Shown in pieces: positions 24,515 through 32,571 of a DNA stretch of 32,909 nt. This DNA comes from Lentisphaerota bacterium (GTDB lineage: Bacteria; Verrucomicrobiota; Lentisphaeria; Victivallales; Victivallaceae). The notes below the pieces were generated by a model. That model did not search any database, was not told where the DNA came from, and saw only the letters and a list, made by a program, of their open reading frames with translations. Location of the stretch: positions 1-32,909 of the forward strand of contig SUVY01000027.1 in assembly GCA_015061775.1 (NCBI GenBank), written 5' to 3'. The translations under genes were made by a program, and so were the position numbers. How positions within the stretch are numbered: the first letter of the stretch is position 1; the number at the start of each line of letters is the position of its first letter.

Positions 24515-25501
24515 ATGGAACGTAAAGGAATCATTGGTGCCGGCAACTGGATCGTTGATAATATCAAGTATATCGAACGCTGGACGGGCGAAGGCAATCT
24601 CTGCACCATTCTCGGACAGGAAATGGCAACGGGAGGCGGTCCCACCAACGTCCTCTTCGATATTGCCGCGATGAACTGCTCTATTCCCCTCTATGCCGCA
24701 GGACGCATCGGAAGCGACGCGCTGGGAGCTTTTCTGCTCGATGAGATCAGGAAGCGCGGCATTGACACCTCGAATATCATCATGACCGATACTCCGACGA
24801 GCTATACCGATGTCATGTCCGGCAACGGAAAACGCAGTTTCTTCTGTTTCCGCGGCTCGAACTCCGAGTTCGATTGCGCCGATGTGGAAAAAATCGATTT
24901 CCCCGCCAAGTGGTTCTACCTCGGATATCTGCTGCTGCTCGATAAGCTCGACTCAGACGATCCGGAATACGGAACCCGCGGCGCGCGTCTTCTCGATATG
25001 ATGCAGAAAAAGGGATACAAGACTATCGTTGACTTCGTATCTGAAGCTCCGGAAAAATTCCGCAAGGTAGTCATGGCGGCACTTCCGTACATCGATGCGC
25101 TGGTCATCAACGAAGTTGAAGCCGGAAACACCTTCGGACTTGAAACCTGCAATCCTGACGGTACTGCCAACATCGAAGAGATCAGAAAAGCGGCAAATCT
25201 TTTCCTCGACAATGGAGTTAAAGAGTACGTCATCATCCACTACCGCGACGGAGCATTCGGAATCGACTCCAAGCGCAACGAGTGCGTCACAAAGAGCTTT
25301 GACGTCGATAAGATCGTCGGAACCAACGGCGCCGGAGACGCCTTCTGCGCCGGAGTGCTCTACGCTCTGCATGAGGAAAAAAGCCTCGAAGATATGCTTC
25401 GCTACGGCGGAGCTTCTGCAATCTTCAATCTCCGCAGTGCATCCGCTTCCGGCGGAGCTGCAAGTCTGGGTGAGATAAACGCTTTTCTGGCAGAAAATTG
25501 A
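24515..25501 (+). CDS. PfkB-family sugar kinase
   Basis: A 328-residue ribokinase-family enzyme that phosphorylates a sugar or sugar acid with ATP. The N-terminal block GAGNWIVDNI and the GGGPTNVLFDIAAM motif (substrate and di-Gly region) are present. The C-terminal signature is GTNGAGDAFCAGVLYAL, with the catalytic Asp in GAGD. The start at ATG 24515 is set by an AAGAG site; an in-frame GTG at 24473 would overlap the isomerase stop and place 14 odd residues in front. It is the last gene before a hairpin and a new promoter. Candidate substrates are the ketose made by the upstream isomerase, or 2-keto-3-deoxygluconate. Sequence alone does not decide. Confidence 0.9.
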   Translation: MERKGIIGAGNWIVDNIKYIERWTGEGNLCTILGQEMATGGGPTNVLFDIAAMNCSIPLYAAGRIGSDALGAFLLDEIRKRGIDTSNIIMTDTPTSYTDVMSGNGKRSFFCFRGSNSEFDCADVEKIDFPAKWFYLGYLLLLDKLDSDDPEYGTRGARLLDMMQKKGYKTIVDFVSEAPEKFRKVVMAALPYIDALVINEVEAGNTFGLETCNPDGTANIEEIRKAANLFLDNGVKEYVIIHYRDGAFGIDSKRNECVTKSFDVDKIVGTNGAGDAFCAGVLYALHEEKSLEDMLRYGGASAIFNLRSASASGGAASLGEINAFLAEN

Positions 25502-25525
25502 GTCTGACGTAAGGTGAAGCAGATA

Positions 25526-25594
25526 CGCAAGGAGCGGGCACAGGATTTTTTTTGTAAAAAAGTGCTCTGCCCCCCTTGCGGCAATACTTTTTTT
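25526..25594 (+). terminator. Long imperfect hairpin with trailing T-run after the sugar operon
   Basis: CGCAAGG (25526-25532) pairs with CCTTGCG (25574-25580), and GGGCA (25536-25540) pairs with TGCCC (25568-25572). An inner A/T stem follows. Seven Ts lie at 25588-25594, seven bases beyond the stem. It could end transcripts from the leuS-to-pfkB run. The right arm overlaps the -35 box of the next promoter, so transcription from it and hairpin extrusion could interfere. Confidence 0.6.
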
Positions 25595-25604
25595 GCTGTA
25601 TAAT
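25576..25604 (+). promoter_or_regulatory. Promoter of the pseudopilin gene
   Basis: TTGCGG (25576-25581), a 17-base spacer, then a perfect TATAAT (25599-25604). The leader to the ATG at 25652 is about 40 bases and contains an AAAAGGA ribosome site. Confidence 0.8.
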
Positions 25605-25651
25605 ACATAAAGACACTTGCAGAATTCAGTTTTTTGAAAAGGAAAAGTAAA

Positions 25652-26449
25652 ATGAAAAAAGCTTCACTCCCGGGAGTGAGTGTAAAGTCATCCTTTACAC
25701 TTATCGAACTTCTCGTTGTCATTGCCATTATTGCCATCCTCGCGGCGATCCTGATGCCCGCGCTGAGTTCTTCACGCACCCGCGCTCAGGTGTCGGTCTG
25801 TCAGAACAATATGAAGGAGTTGGGTATGGCAGTCCACAGATATGCCGATGATTTCGGCGGAGTGGTCATTCCGCGCCGCTGTTACAGCGGCGACTATTGG
25901 CCGGCGAACCTTGCCACCAACAAATACATCAGCTGGAAATCTCTTCTCTGCCCCGCCTCCAAAGAATCCATCATCGGACCGGGAAGCACCGTTCCCAACG
26001 AGAACTACCGTATCGCCTGGAGAACCGGAGCCTTCGTCAACAAGCAGAAAAACTACTGGTCATGCACTCAGGCGTGCGGATATGCGATCAACCGCAGTTA
26101 CATCTATGACTTCAACGACAAACCGGGAAAAGAGACTCTTACGACCTTTGCTATCGTGAGACAGCCCGCCCGCTGGCTGATTTTCGGCGAGTCAAGCACC
26201 CAGAATAAATCCTCATATCCCCACTACATGATGCGTTCAAGCTACAACACCAGCGATGAAGCTGCGTTCATCTATCCGTGGCATGGCGGAAATATGTGCA
26301 ATCTGCTCTTCGGTGACGGTCACGTCAAGATGATCAATGCCGGAGCCGACGGCTGGGCAGGAACCGAACTCATCTATGCGGACGGCGGTCCGGTCGGCAA
26401 CCACGACTGGGCAAGCGCCAAGCTCGGTGTCTGGTACTGGAAACATTGA
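25652..26449 (+). CDS. Secreted pseudopilin-like protein with type IV prepilin N-terminus
   Basis: The 265-residue product begins with a short basic leader and the prepilin cleavage/methylation segment [18 protein letters not shown], with Glu at +5 of the mature pilin-like helix. A globular domain follows (about residues 55-265). It has four cysteines and a C-terminal [15 protein letters not shown] block, a variant of the His-to-DG motif of DUF1559/GspG-type proteins (10 residues between, not 9). Large families of these occur in Planctomycetes, Verrucomicrobia and Lentisphaerae, often beside sugar-degrading genes. They may be adaptors for secreted enzymes. An in-frame TTG at 25634 lies before the ribosome site and is not the start. 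It has its own promoter and terminator. Confidence 0.88.
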   Translation: MKKASLPGVSVKSSFTLIELLVVIAIIAILAAILMPALSSSRTRAQVSVCQNNMKELGMAVHRYADDFGGVVIPRRCYSGDYWPANLATNKYISWKSLLCPASKESIIGPGSTVPNENYRIAWRTGAFVNKQKNYWSCTQACGYAINRSYIYDFNDKPGKETLTTFAIVRQPARWLIFGESSTQNKSSYPHYMMRSSYNTSDEAAFIYPWHGGNMCNLLFGDGHVKMINAGADGWAGTELIYADGGPVGNHDWASAKLGVWYWKH

Positions 26450-26473
26450 TTTAAATACATCTGTTTATACATG

Positions 26474-26504
26474 ACCGCGCCTGTTTAAGACGCGGTTTTA
26501 TTTT
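26474..26504 (+). terminator. Rho-independent terminator after the pseudopilin gene
   Basis: ACCGCG (26474-26479) pairs with CGCGGT (26491-26496) across an 11-base loop, followed by TTTATTTT. It ends 10 bases before the next ATG, so the sialidase-like gene is either read through or has a promoter that I could not identify. Confidence 0.8.
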
Positions 26505-26514
26505 GGAATACATA

Positions 26515-27666
26515 ATGTCTGATTTGAAAAAGTACGGCAGGATAAATCTCCATCCGGGGGACTCTTACCGCGATGAAAAACGCTACTGGCAGGGGTGTCC
26601 CACTATCGCCCGCAGCAAAGGAGGGATACTCTATGCCGGATGGTACACCGGCGGAACCCGTGAGCCCTCTCCATTCAACTGCAATATCATGGTCAAGAGC
26701 ACCGATAACGGAATAAGCTGGAGCGATGTTTTTTTAGCCATAGAGAGCGTTCCCGGGGATAAAATAAGAGCGATCGACATTCAGCTTTGGATCGACCCGG
26801 ACTGGAAACTCTGGGCGTTCTGGACGGTGAGAGATGATAACTTCCGCAACGATGACCCGCAGCATCTTTCGGTGTGGGCGATGGTGTGCGATGATCCCGA
26901 TGCCGCTGAACTTGTCTGGAGTGAGCCGCGCTTTATCTCCTCCGGTTTTCTCCGCTGTCAGCCGACGGTGCTCTCGGACGGCAGGATACTGCTCTTTTCC
27001 TACGATTGGACAAATGAATACTACTGTTACTCCGAGTCCTGCGACGGAGGCGTATCCTGGCAGCGCAGGCAGGGAGGCAGAAAAATCGCCACCTCCTTCG
27101 ACGAAGGCATGGCGGTCGAAAAGCTTGACGGCTCCATCTGGCTGCTGGCAAGAAGCGACAAGGGTGCGATAGCCGAGTCATACTCTTTCGATGGAGGAAA
27201 AACCTGGAGCGACGGAAAGCTCACCGGTTTGACCGCTCCCTCTTCGCGTCACTTTATCAAACGCCTGAAATCCGGAAATCTGCTGCTGGTGCGCAACAAC
27301 TCTCTGCCTCCTCACCGTACCAATATGACCGCATATCTGAGCGACGATGACGGTAAAAGCTGGAAGTGGAGTCTGCTTATCGATGCTGATATCCACGTCT
27401 CCTATCCCGATGCCGCCTTTGACGGCGACGGAGTCATCTATCTGCTCCATGACCATTGCCGTTTCCACGGAAAGACCATATATATATCGCGCCTTACTGA
27501 AGAGGATATCAAAGCCGGTAAATGCGTCGATCCCGACTCTTATGTCAAACATATCGTCAGTAAGCCTCCTTACGATCCGGTCGATCAGGAGGAGTATGAT
27601 AAGCTCGCCGCACTCGATGCCCAATGGAGAGCCGAAAACAGTAAGTTCAACTCAAAAGAGGTATAA
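26515..27666 (+). CDS. Sialidase-superfamily (BNR/Asp-box) beta-propeller protein
   Basis: A 383-residue six-bladed propeller of the neuraminidase fold. Four Asp-boxes are visible: STDNGISWSD, SCDGGVSWQ, SFDGGKTWSD and SDDDGKSWKW. The N-terminal RYWQGCPTIARSKGGILYAGWY resembles sialidases, in which an Arg near the start contacts the substrate. There is no signal peptide, so the product is probably cytoplasmic, unlike typical extracellular sialidases. Likely a glycosidase or lyase of unknown substrate. The ATG at 26515 is chosen over a TTG at 26503 that would lie in the terminator T-run. It precedes the 1461-residue secreted protein by three bases, which implies a shared substrate. Confidence 0.8.
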   Translation: MSDLKKYGRINLHPGDSYRDEKRYWQGCPTIARSKGGILYAGWYTGGTREPSPFNCNIMVKSTDNGISWSDVFLAIESVPGDKIRAIDIQLWIDPDWKLWAFWTVRDDNFRNDDPQHLSVWAMVCDDPDAAELVWSEPRFISSGFLRCQPTVLSDGRILLFSYDWTNEYYCYSESCDGGVSWQRRQGGRKIATSFDEGMAVEKLDGSIWLLARSDKGAIAESYSFDGGKTWSDGKLTGLTAPSSRHFIKRLKSGNLLLVRNNSLPPHRTNMTAYLSDDDGKSWKWSLLIDADIHVSYPDAAFDGDGVIYLLHDHCRFHGKTIYISRLTEEDIKAGKCVDPDSYVKHIVSKPPYDPVDQEEYDKLAALDAQWRAENSKFNSKEV

Positions 27667-27669
27667 GAT

Positions 27670-30600
27670 ATGAAAAAATTTTTGACCGCATTACTCGTTG
27701 CAGCATCATGTATGCTTTTTGCCGCTCCCAAAGCCGACTGGCTGGGGATAGCCCCTGCCAAGGGAGGAACTTATGAATTCACCTCCGTTGCTCCCGGCAG
27801 CTTCAAAGCCAAACTCACCAAAAATGAAAATAAAGCAAACTCATCGATCATCGCCTGCCGCACCTTCGATAAGGTGGAAAAGACGGCAAATTATGCCATC
27901 ACCTTCAAGGCGCGCATCACCGGAGACAAGCCGGTTTACCTCTCTCCGCTTCTGAGCTGGAAAAAGGATGGAAAGGTCGTTGCCCGCCACGGAGCAAGAA
28001 AAATCACCGTGAAATCCAAAGAGTTCGTCACCTTCTCATGCCCCTTCAAGGATTTCGGGATCACTGCCGGCACCACCCATTTATGGCAGTTCAAGCTCGG
28101 ATTGAGTCTGCGCAATGCCGTTTCCGGAGAGAGTTCCGGAATCGAGGTCAAAGATCTTGCCATTGAAAAGGTGAAAGTGACCACCTATTTCCTCATCGCT
28201 CCGGGCAAAGGAGCATCATACGACTTCAAAGATATCTCTGAAAAAGAGTTCAGCCTCAAAATCACCCGCAACAGCGTGAACGCCCATCCGGGAGCGATCG
28301 TGTGCAGCAACATCGACAAGGCTATCCACGCACAGCACAAACTGCAGTTCTCCTGCCGCGTCGCCAAAGGCAAAGCTCCGGTGCGGGTCAAACCGATCAT
28401 CAGCTATATGAACGACAAGAAGAGCGTCATGTGCTGGGGCCCTGAGATAATCCTCAAAGGAGATACCTGGAAAGACAATCTGCTCTCTCTCGACTCCACC
28501 TTCAAACTTGCTGATGCCGTCTATCAGTTCCGCCAGCTTAAAATCGGTGTCGATATCAAAGGAGCCAAGCCGGGAACTGAGGTCGTCGTCGAATTCAAAA
28601 ACGTTGCAATCGTTTCCGCAGACGCCGCAGGATTGAGCACCGGACTCAATGAGGTGGTCGTCCATCCGGTGAAAAAAAAAGCAGTAACTCCGGCATCTGA
28701 CGCCCTCAAAGTATTCACCCATTTCGATAACGACGACCTCAATACCGTCTATGACGGACGCGGCAGGATGCGTCATTTGAAAGACAACCAGCCGTATCCC
28801 GGATTCCGCTATGTGCTTTTTGAGACCGTGCAGAAAGATGTGAAAGCGGTAAAGACTCCTGAGGAGGCGGATGTCATCGTCTATTCAGCGGCGAGACCCG
28901 ACAAAAAGATGGCTTCCCGCATAGCCAAGGCGGTGAAATCAGGAAAACATCTTATCGCAGCTTCAGCGGTGGCGGACAAAGAGGTGGCTGAGCTGCTTCC
29001 GGTCAAAATCACCAAGCTTCCGGAAGAGGATTTTCCTGAGCGCAAACAGCTTGTTCCAGCCAAAGACGGCGGAAAACTCTTTGCCGGACTCAGCAAAGCA
29101 AGATTCGGAGTCTATACCAAACTTGCTCCCGCAAACGGTGCCAGAGTTCTTTGCAGCTACTCCGACGGCTCTCCCGCCATGGTCGAGGGCAAAGCCGGAA
29201 AAGGCAGAGTATTTTACAACTCCGTGGCGTTCGGAAGTGATTTGATTTCAGGATACGCTGCGCGCGATGCGTTTCTTCTGCGTACCGTTGAATATATCTC
29301 AGGCAAAAAAATTCCGCTTGCAGTAAAGAAGTCCTCCGTTCCTGACAAAGACGGCTACTACGCCGGAGCAGGACAAAACAACTTCGGCCGCTTCGGAATC
29401 ATTCTCGGAGACGGTTTGCTCACCGAGGAGATCAACAACTTCCTCGCTGTCATCAACAACTCCCAGGAGTACCGCTTCACCAACAGCAGCACCCGCAAGA
29501 TCAAGCTCGGAAACTGGAACTTCAAAGTTCTCAAAAAAGGTGCCCAAAGCCGCAAAGTCATGTGGGCGTACCGCTATCCTGAGCTCTCAAAGGTCGAATA
29601 TACCTCTGACTGCGTCATTCCTGCTGATTGGAAGGGTTCTGCCCTTCAGTTCGCGGTCCAGAACGGAATAGACGATGTGGCAGCAGTCTATTTCAACGGC
29701 AGAGAGATCGGAAGAGTCACCAAAGATATGTCCGAGTACTGGATGCGTCCGCACCGTTATAATATTCCTGCCGACATCATCAAATTCGGAAAACCCAACC
29801 GGATAAAAATCGTCGCCGAGAACATCCGCGGAGAGGGCGGATTCGGCAGTTGTCCCGAGCTCGTGCAGCTCAATCCAGAGAGCAGCAGACCGTGGAAATT
29901 CGTTCCCGACCGCGTGAACTGGCTGGGCAAGGGCGGAGTTGTCACAGAAGAGAACGGCAGCAAAAGAAGATTCGATACTTCGCTCGCTTTCCCCGGAATC
30001 CGCTGGGATATCTATACCGACAGCGTAGATCTTGAGCTCACCAATGTCGCAGAGTACTGCGCCTATCCGACTTCCGGAGGAATAAAAGTTGAGCAGATGA
30101 AAAATATCCAGACGGTTCCCGTCAACTGGAGCGCACCCTGGCTGCTGCTCTTCAAAGAGAACGCCGACCACCCGCTGCTGCTGGTGTTTTCCAGAAAGCA
30201 GGACAAAATCGAGATATCGCAGGTCGGCGGAGCGGTCTCAGGACTCAACTTTTCGCGCAAGGGCGGAGTTGGAATGGTAACTCCTGTCTGGCTTTACGGA
30301 AGGGCTCCCGTCGATACCGCAATCTGGAAAAAATCCTTGCCGTCCGAGACCGTTGCGCGCATAGATTTCTGGATGAAGCGCGCCTTCAAATATCCCGCCG
30401 CGGCGGAAGAGTCTTTCAAGATTTCCGGAAACCGTGTCAATATCAGAACCCGTTTCAGCTACATCGAGACCGCCAATGACTGGGGAGTGAGATCCGACGA
30501 TTACGCGCCCGTCTCTCCTCTGGCATACTTTGCCAAGGGCAGGCTGTTCGAGTCCGGTGAGGTCGCCGATTGGAAGCTTGTCACCAGCTATGGAAACTAC

Positions 30601-32055
30601 GCCGCACGCGACAGATCCAATACCGTCAACTGGAGTCTTCCGCTTCCCGATATGGAGTACCGTACTATTCCCGGTACCGATGTGTGCGGCGATCTTAAAA
30701 TCGAAGGAAATAAAGTCTTCCGCAATGGACTGCGCTGGTCTTGCGGAGGCAGAGTTCCGGCATCGCGCTGGACGCTGGATTATCCCGTCAACAAAGATTT
30801 CCCCGAGTGTTTCAATATCGGTATGCACGGCTGGCTGATGGGAATAAACCAGTCGTTCATCGCTCCGTATGATCTTGATGATGCTTCAACTGCCGGACTG
30901 CGCCAGCGCACGCGCAAACGCTTCTTTGAGGCGGTCGAGTTCGCCCAGTACAAGGCAGTTCAGCGTTGGAGAGAGGAGCCCATGAGCGGTATCCGTTACT
31001 GCGTTCTCTTCCCCAACCGTCACGCTCATGCGACAAAATACGCTCCCGGAACCGGAACGAGCATCAACTACGCCGATTGCAACGAGACCGTCTATATGGT
31101 GCTCTCTCTTGCCCGTATGCTCGCCGACCGTCACGGACAGAAGGATTTTGTCCTCGCTAATCAGAGCTATCTCAAAGATGCGGTCAGCCTGCTGATGGTG
31201 AGTGACGACTGGGGCTATATGGCGTGCCATTGCCGCGAATCCGGACTCTCAGCTACGATCGATATGCTCAACTGTGAGTACGCTGCGATGATGTCGCTTG
31301 CCCGCATCGCGGAGATCATCGGAGATGACTCCCTCAAAGCACAGGCACTCTACCGCGCCGCCCGCCGTATGGTTCCGACCTACACCCGGCTGATCTTCAA
31401 GGATTATGCAGTCAAAAACAAGCTGGTTGCATACGCCGACAGCATCGCGTTCGGAGTCGGATTTACCGAGCACGGATTCTCTTACCGCACCAAAGGAAAG
31501 AAACCGGTGGAGCTCGATTTGTTCGATACCTCGCAGGGAGTTCCCGAGGAGCTGGCAGACTTCTATGAGAAACACGCTCCGGCTGAGATCGGAGTGTACT
31601 TCAATGACTTTGTTACTCCGACGCTGTATGGCAAAGATGGACGTTTCCAGCTGGGAACTTATATGCTGGGAATCGCCGGAAAAATGCCGACGCTCTCCTC
31701 TTCCGACGCAGAGAAACTGGCGCGTGCCGCAGTGTTTGAGCTCGATAAAAAGTTCAAAAAACTCCATTGGGATTGGCCCGGAATGTGTTTCCAACCCTAC
31801 CTCTCACAGGTGTTGTTCCGTATGGCAGGCAAGGTGAAACTCTACAACTCCGAGGATGTTGACATTACCAGAATGGTATATGATCCGGCAAAGAGAGAGC
31901 TGACGATAGAAGTTGCTCCCGGAGAAAAACCGCAGCTCAAACTTGAGACTTCACTCATCCCCAAAGATAAAAGCCTGAAGAGAAACGGAAACATCATAAC
32001 CGTCCCTGTAACAGGCAAAGGCAAACGCACCATCAAAATCGCTTTCGAGAAGTAA
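27670..32055 (+). CDS. Very large secreted multidomain carbohydrate-active-type protein
   Basis: A 1461-residue protein with a signal peptide (about 1-18, ending LFAAP). Residues 22-170 and 171-320 are two copies of a beta-sandwich module (IAPAKGGTYEF and IAPGKGASYDF), likely carbohydrate-binding. Residues of about 380-545 resemble a glutamine-amidotransferase-like fold (VIVYSAARPD, GKGRVFYNSVAFG). About 630-730 resembles the jelly-roll of GH2-type enzymes (SDCVIPADW, AVYFNGREIG). About 1080-1390 is helical and fits an (alpha/alpha) barrel (NCEYAAMMSLARIAEIIG). A short beta domain ends the protein. No catalytic Asp/Glu pair can be assigned. The order resembles large secreted proteins of PVC bacteria that act on complex polysaccharides. 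It is the last gene of its operon. Confidence 0.75.
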   Translation: MKKFLTALLVAASCMLFAAPKADWLGIAPAKGGTYEFTSVAPGSFKAKLTKNENKANSSIIACRTFDKVEKTANYAITFKARITGDKPVYLSPLLSWKKDGKVVARHGARKITVKSKEFVTFSCPFKDFGITAGTTHLWQFKLGLSLRNAVSGESSGIEVKDLAIEKVKVTTYFLIAPGKGASYDFKDISEKEFSLKITRNSVNAHPGAIVCSNIDKAIHAQHKLQFSCRVAKGKAPVRVKPIISYMNDKKSVMCWGPEIILKGDTWKDNLLSLDSTFKLADAVYQFRQLKIGVDIKGAKPGTEVVVEFKNVAIVSADAAGLSTGLNEVVVHPVKKKAVTPASDALKVFTHFDNDDLNTVYDGRGRMRHLKDNQPYPGFRYVLFETVQKDVKAVKTPEEADVIVYSAARPDKKMASRIAKAVKSGKHLIAASAVADKEVAELLPVKITKLPEEDFPERKQLVPAKDGGKLFAGLSKARFGVYTKLAPANGARVLCSYSDGSPAMVEGKAGKGRVFYNSVAFGSDLISGYAARDAFLLRTVEYISGKKIPLAVKKSSVPDKDGYYAGAGQNNFGRFGIILGDGLLTEEINNFLAVINNSQEYRFTNSSTRKIKLGNWNFKVLKKGAQSRKVMWAYRYPELSKVEYTSDCVIPADWKGSALQFAVQNGIDDVAAVYFNGREIGRVTKDMSEYWMRPHRYNIPADIIKFGKPNRIKIVAENIRGEGGFGSCPELVQLNPESSRPWKFVPDRVNWLGKGGVVTEENGSKRRFDTSLAFPGIRWDIYTDSVDLELTNVAEYCAYPTSGGIKVEQMKNIQTVPVNWSAPWLLLFKENADHPLLLVFSRKQDKIEISQVGGAVSGLNFSRKGGVGMVTPVWLYGRAPVDTAIWKKSLPSETVARIDFWMKRAFKYPAAAEESFKISGNRVNIRTRFSYIETANDWGVRSDDYAPVSPLAYFAKGRLFESGEVADWKLVTSYGNYAARDRSNTVNWSLPLPDMEYRTIPGTDVCGDLKIEGNKVFRNGLRWSCGGRVPASRWTLDYPVNKDFPECFNIGMHGWLMGINQSFIAPYDLDDASTAGLRQRTRKRFFEAVEFAQYKAVQRWREEPMSGIRYCVLFPNRHAHATKYAPGTGTSINYADCNETVYMVLSLARMLADRHGQKDFVLANQSYLKDAVSLLMVSDDWGYMACHCRESGLSATIDMLNCEYAAMMSLARIAEIIGDDSLKAQALYRAARRMVPTYTRLIFKDYAVKNKLVAYADSIAFGVGFTEHGFSYRTKGKKPVELDLFDTSQGVPEELADFYEKHAPAEIGVYFNDFVTPTLYGKDGRFQLGTYMLGIAGKMPTLSSSDAEKLARAAVFELDKKFKKLHWDWPGMCFQPYLSQVLFRMAGKVKLYNSEDVDITRMVYDPAKRELTIEVAPGEKPQLKLETSLIPKDKSLKRNGNIITVPVTGKGKRTIKIAFEK

Positions 32056-32242
32056 TATCTCGTTAATGTTTCAAATGTTGTGAGGCAATCTGAACGGCGG
32101 CGGCGCCCCGCGGTCAATCTCGCGCCTTGCATCTGCGCCGCGGCGGTCGTGTACAAAAGTACACTCCCTTGCTGTGCTCAATGCAAAACGCGACCTTGCC
32201 CCGCGGATGCATCCCCCGATGCTGACAAGCGTTTTGCGTATT
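32056..32242. other. GC-rich palindrome-dense intergenic element
   Basis: No gene is seen. Three CCGCGG sites lie at 32108, 32138 and 32201, two of them in the direct repeat GCCCCGCGG (32105-32113 and 32198-32206). Hairpins are GTGTAC/GTACAC (32149-32164) and GCATC/GATGC (32209-32222), the latter enclosed by GCAAAACGC (32183-32191) and GCGTTTTGC (32229-32237). The composition is more GC-rich than the flanks. It is a candidate dispersed repeat or structured RNA. Confidence 0.55.
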
Positions 32243-32271
32243 TTGACAAAACATATCTTATGTGTTATATT
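32243..32271 (+). promoter_or_regulatory. Near-consensus promoter with no gene in front of it
   Basis: A perfect TTGACA (32243-32248), a 17-base spacer and TATATT (32266-32271) give the strongest promoter in the window. It points rightwards into about 300 bases that hold only a broken gene and a convergent ABC gene on the other strand. The 32272-32571 stretch has no supported plus-strand gene. Confidence 0.75.
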
Positions 32272-32347
32272 TAAGCGTATAACAAAATATTGTTTATCAT
32301 CTGTTTCAAAAAGTTTTCACAAAAATTGGGACAATACCAATATCTCA

Positions 32348-32388
32348 GCCGCACGAAATAAGTATTCAAAGAACACTTAGCGTGCGGC
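32348..32388. repeat. 41-base near-perfect hairpin at a gene breakpoint
   Basis: GCCGCACG (32348-32355) pairs with CGTGCGGC (32381-32388). Inside, after a small bulge, TAAGTATTC pairs with GAACACTTA (one mismatch) around an AAA loop. It begins exactly where the similarity of the recombinase-associated fragment stops. No T-run follows, so it is not an ordinary terminator. Confidence 0.7.
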
Positions 32389-32513
32389 ATTGTCAGACGA
32401 ATCGCCCGTCCAACGTAAGATTCATTGACATTCATAATTTTTGCCAATTCACGGATATTGGTAATCTTTCCATTGTCAATCATTTCCTGCCAATAGAATC
32501 CACGGGCAATGAC
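32388..32513 (-). pseudogene. Broken recombinase-associated helix-turn-helix fragment
   Basis: About 42 codons on the minus strand encode VIARGFYWQEM followed by IDNGKITNIRELAK and NESYVGRAIRLTM. This is the pattern of a small HTH protein or domain found with serine recombinases and phage-type elements (WQEM.. / I.ELA.. / SYV.R..RLT). A TAA stop lies in frame just upstream (32514-32516), and no proper start is present. Downstream the expected 'LLAPDIVEAIL' continuation is lost at the 32348-32388 hairpin. It is probably a relic of an inserted element. Confidence 0.65.
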
Positions 32514-32571
32514 TTATTCGCATGTGTTTTGAATAAAATCTCTTGTTTTTCTCTGTTTCTATAAAGAAAAT

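Noticed and set aside
32348-32388. Integron attC site
   Set aside because: The hairpin is attC-like in shape but lacks the RYYYAAC and GTTRRRY core boxes.
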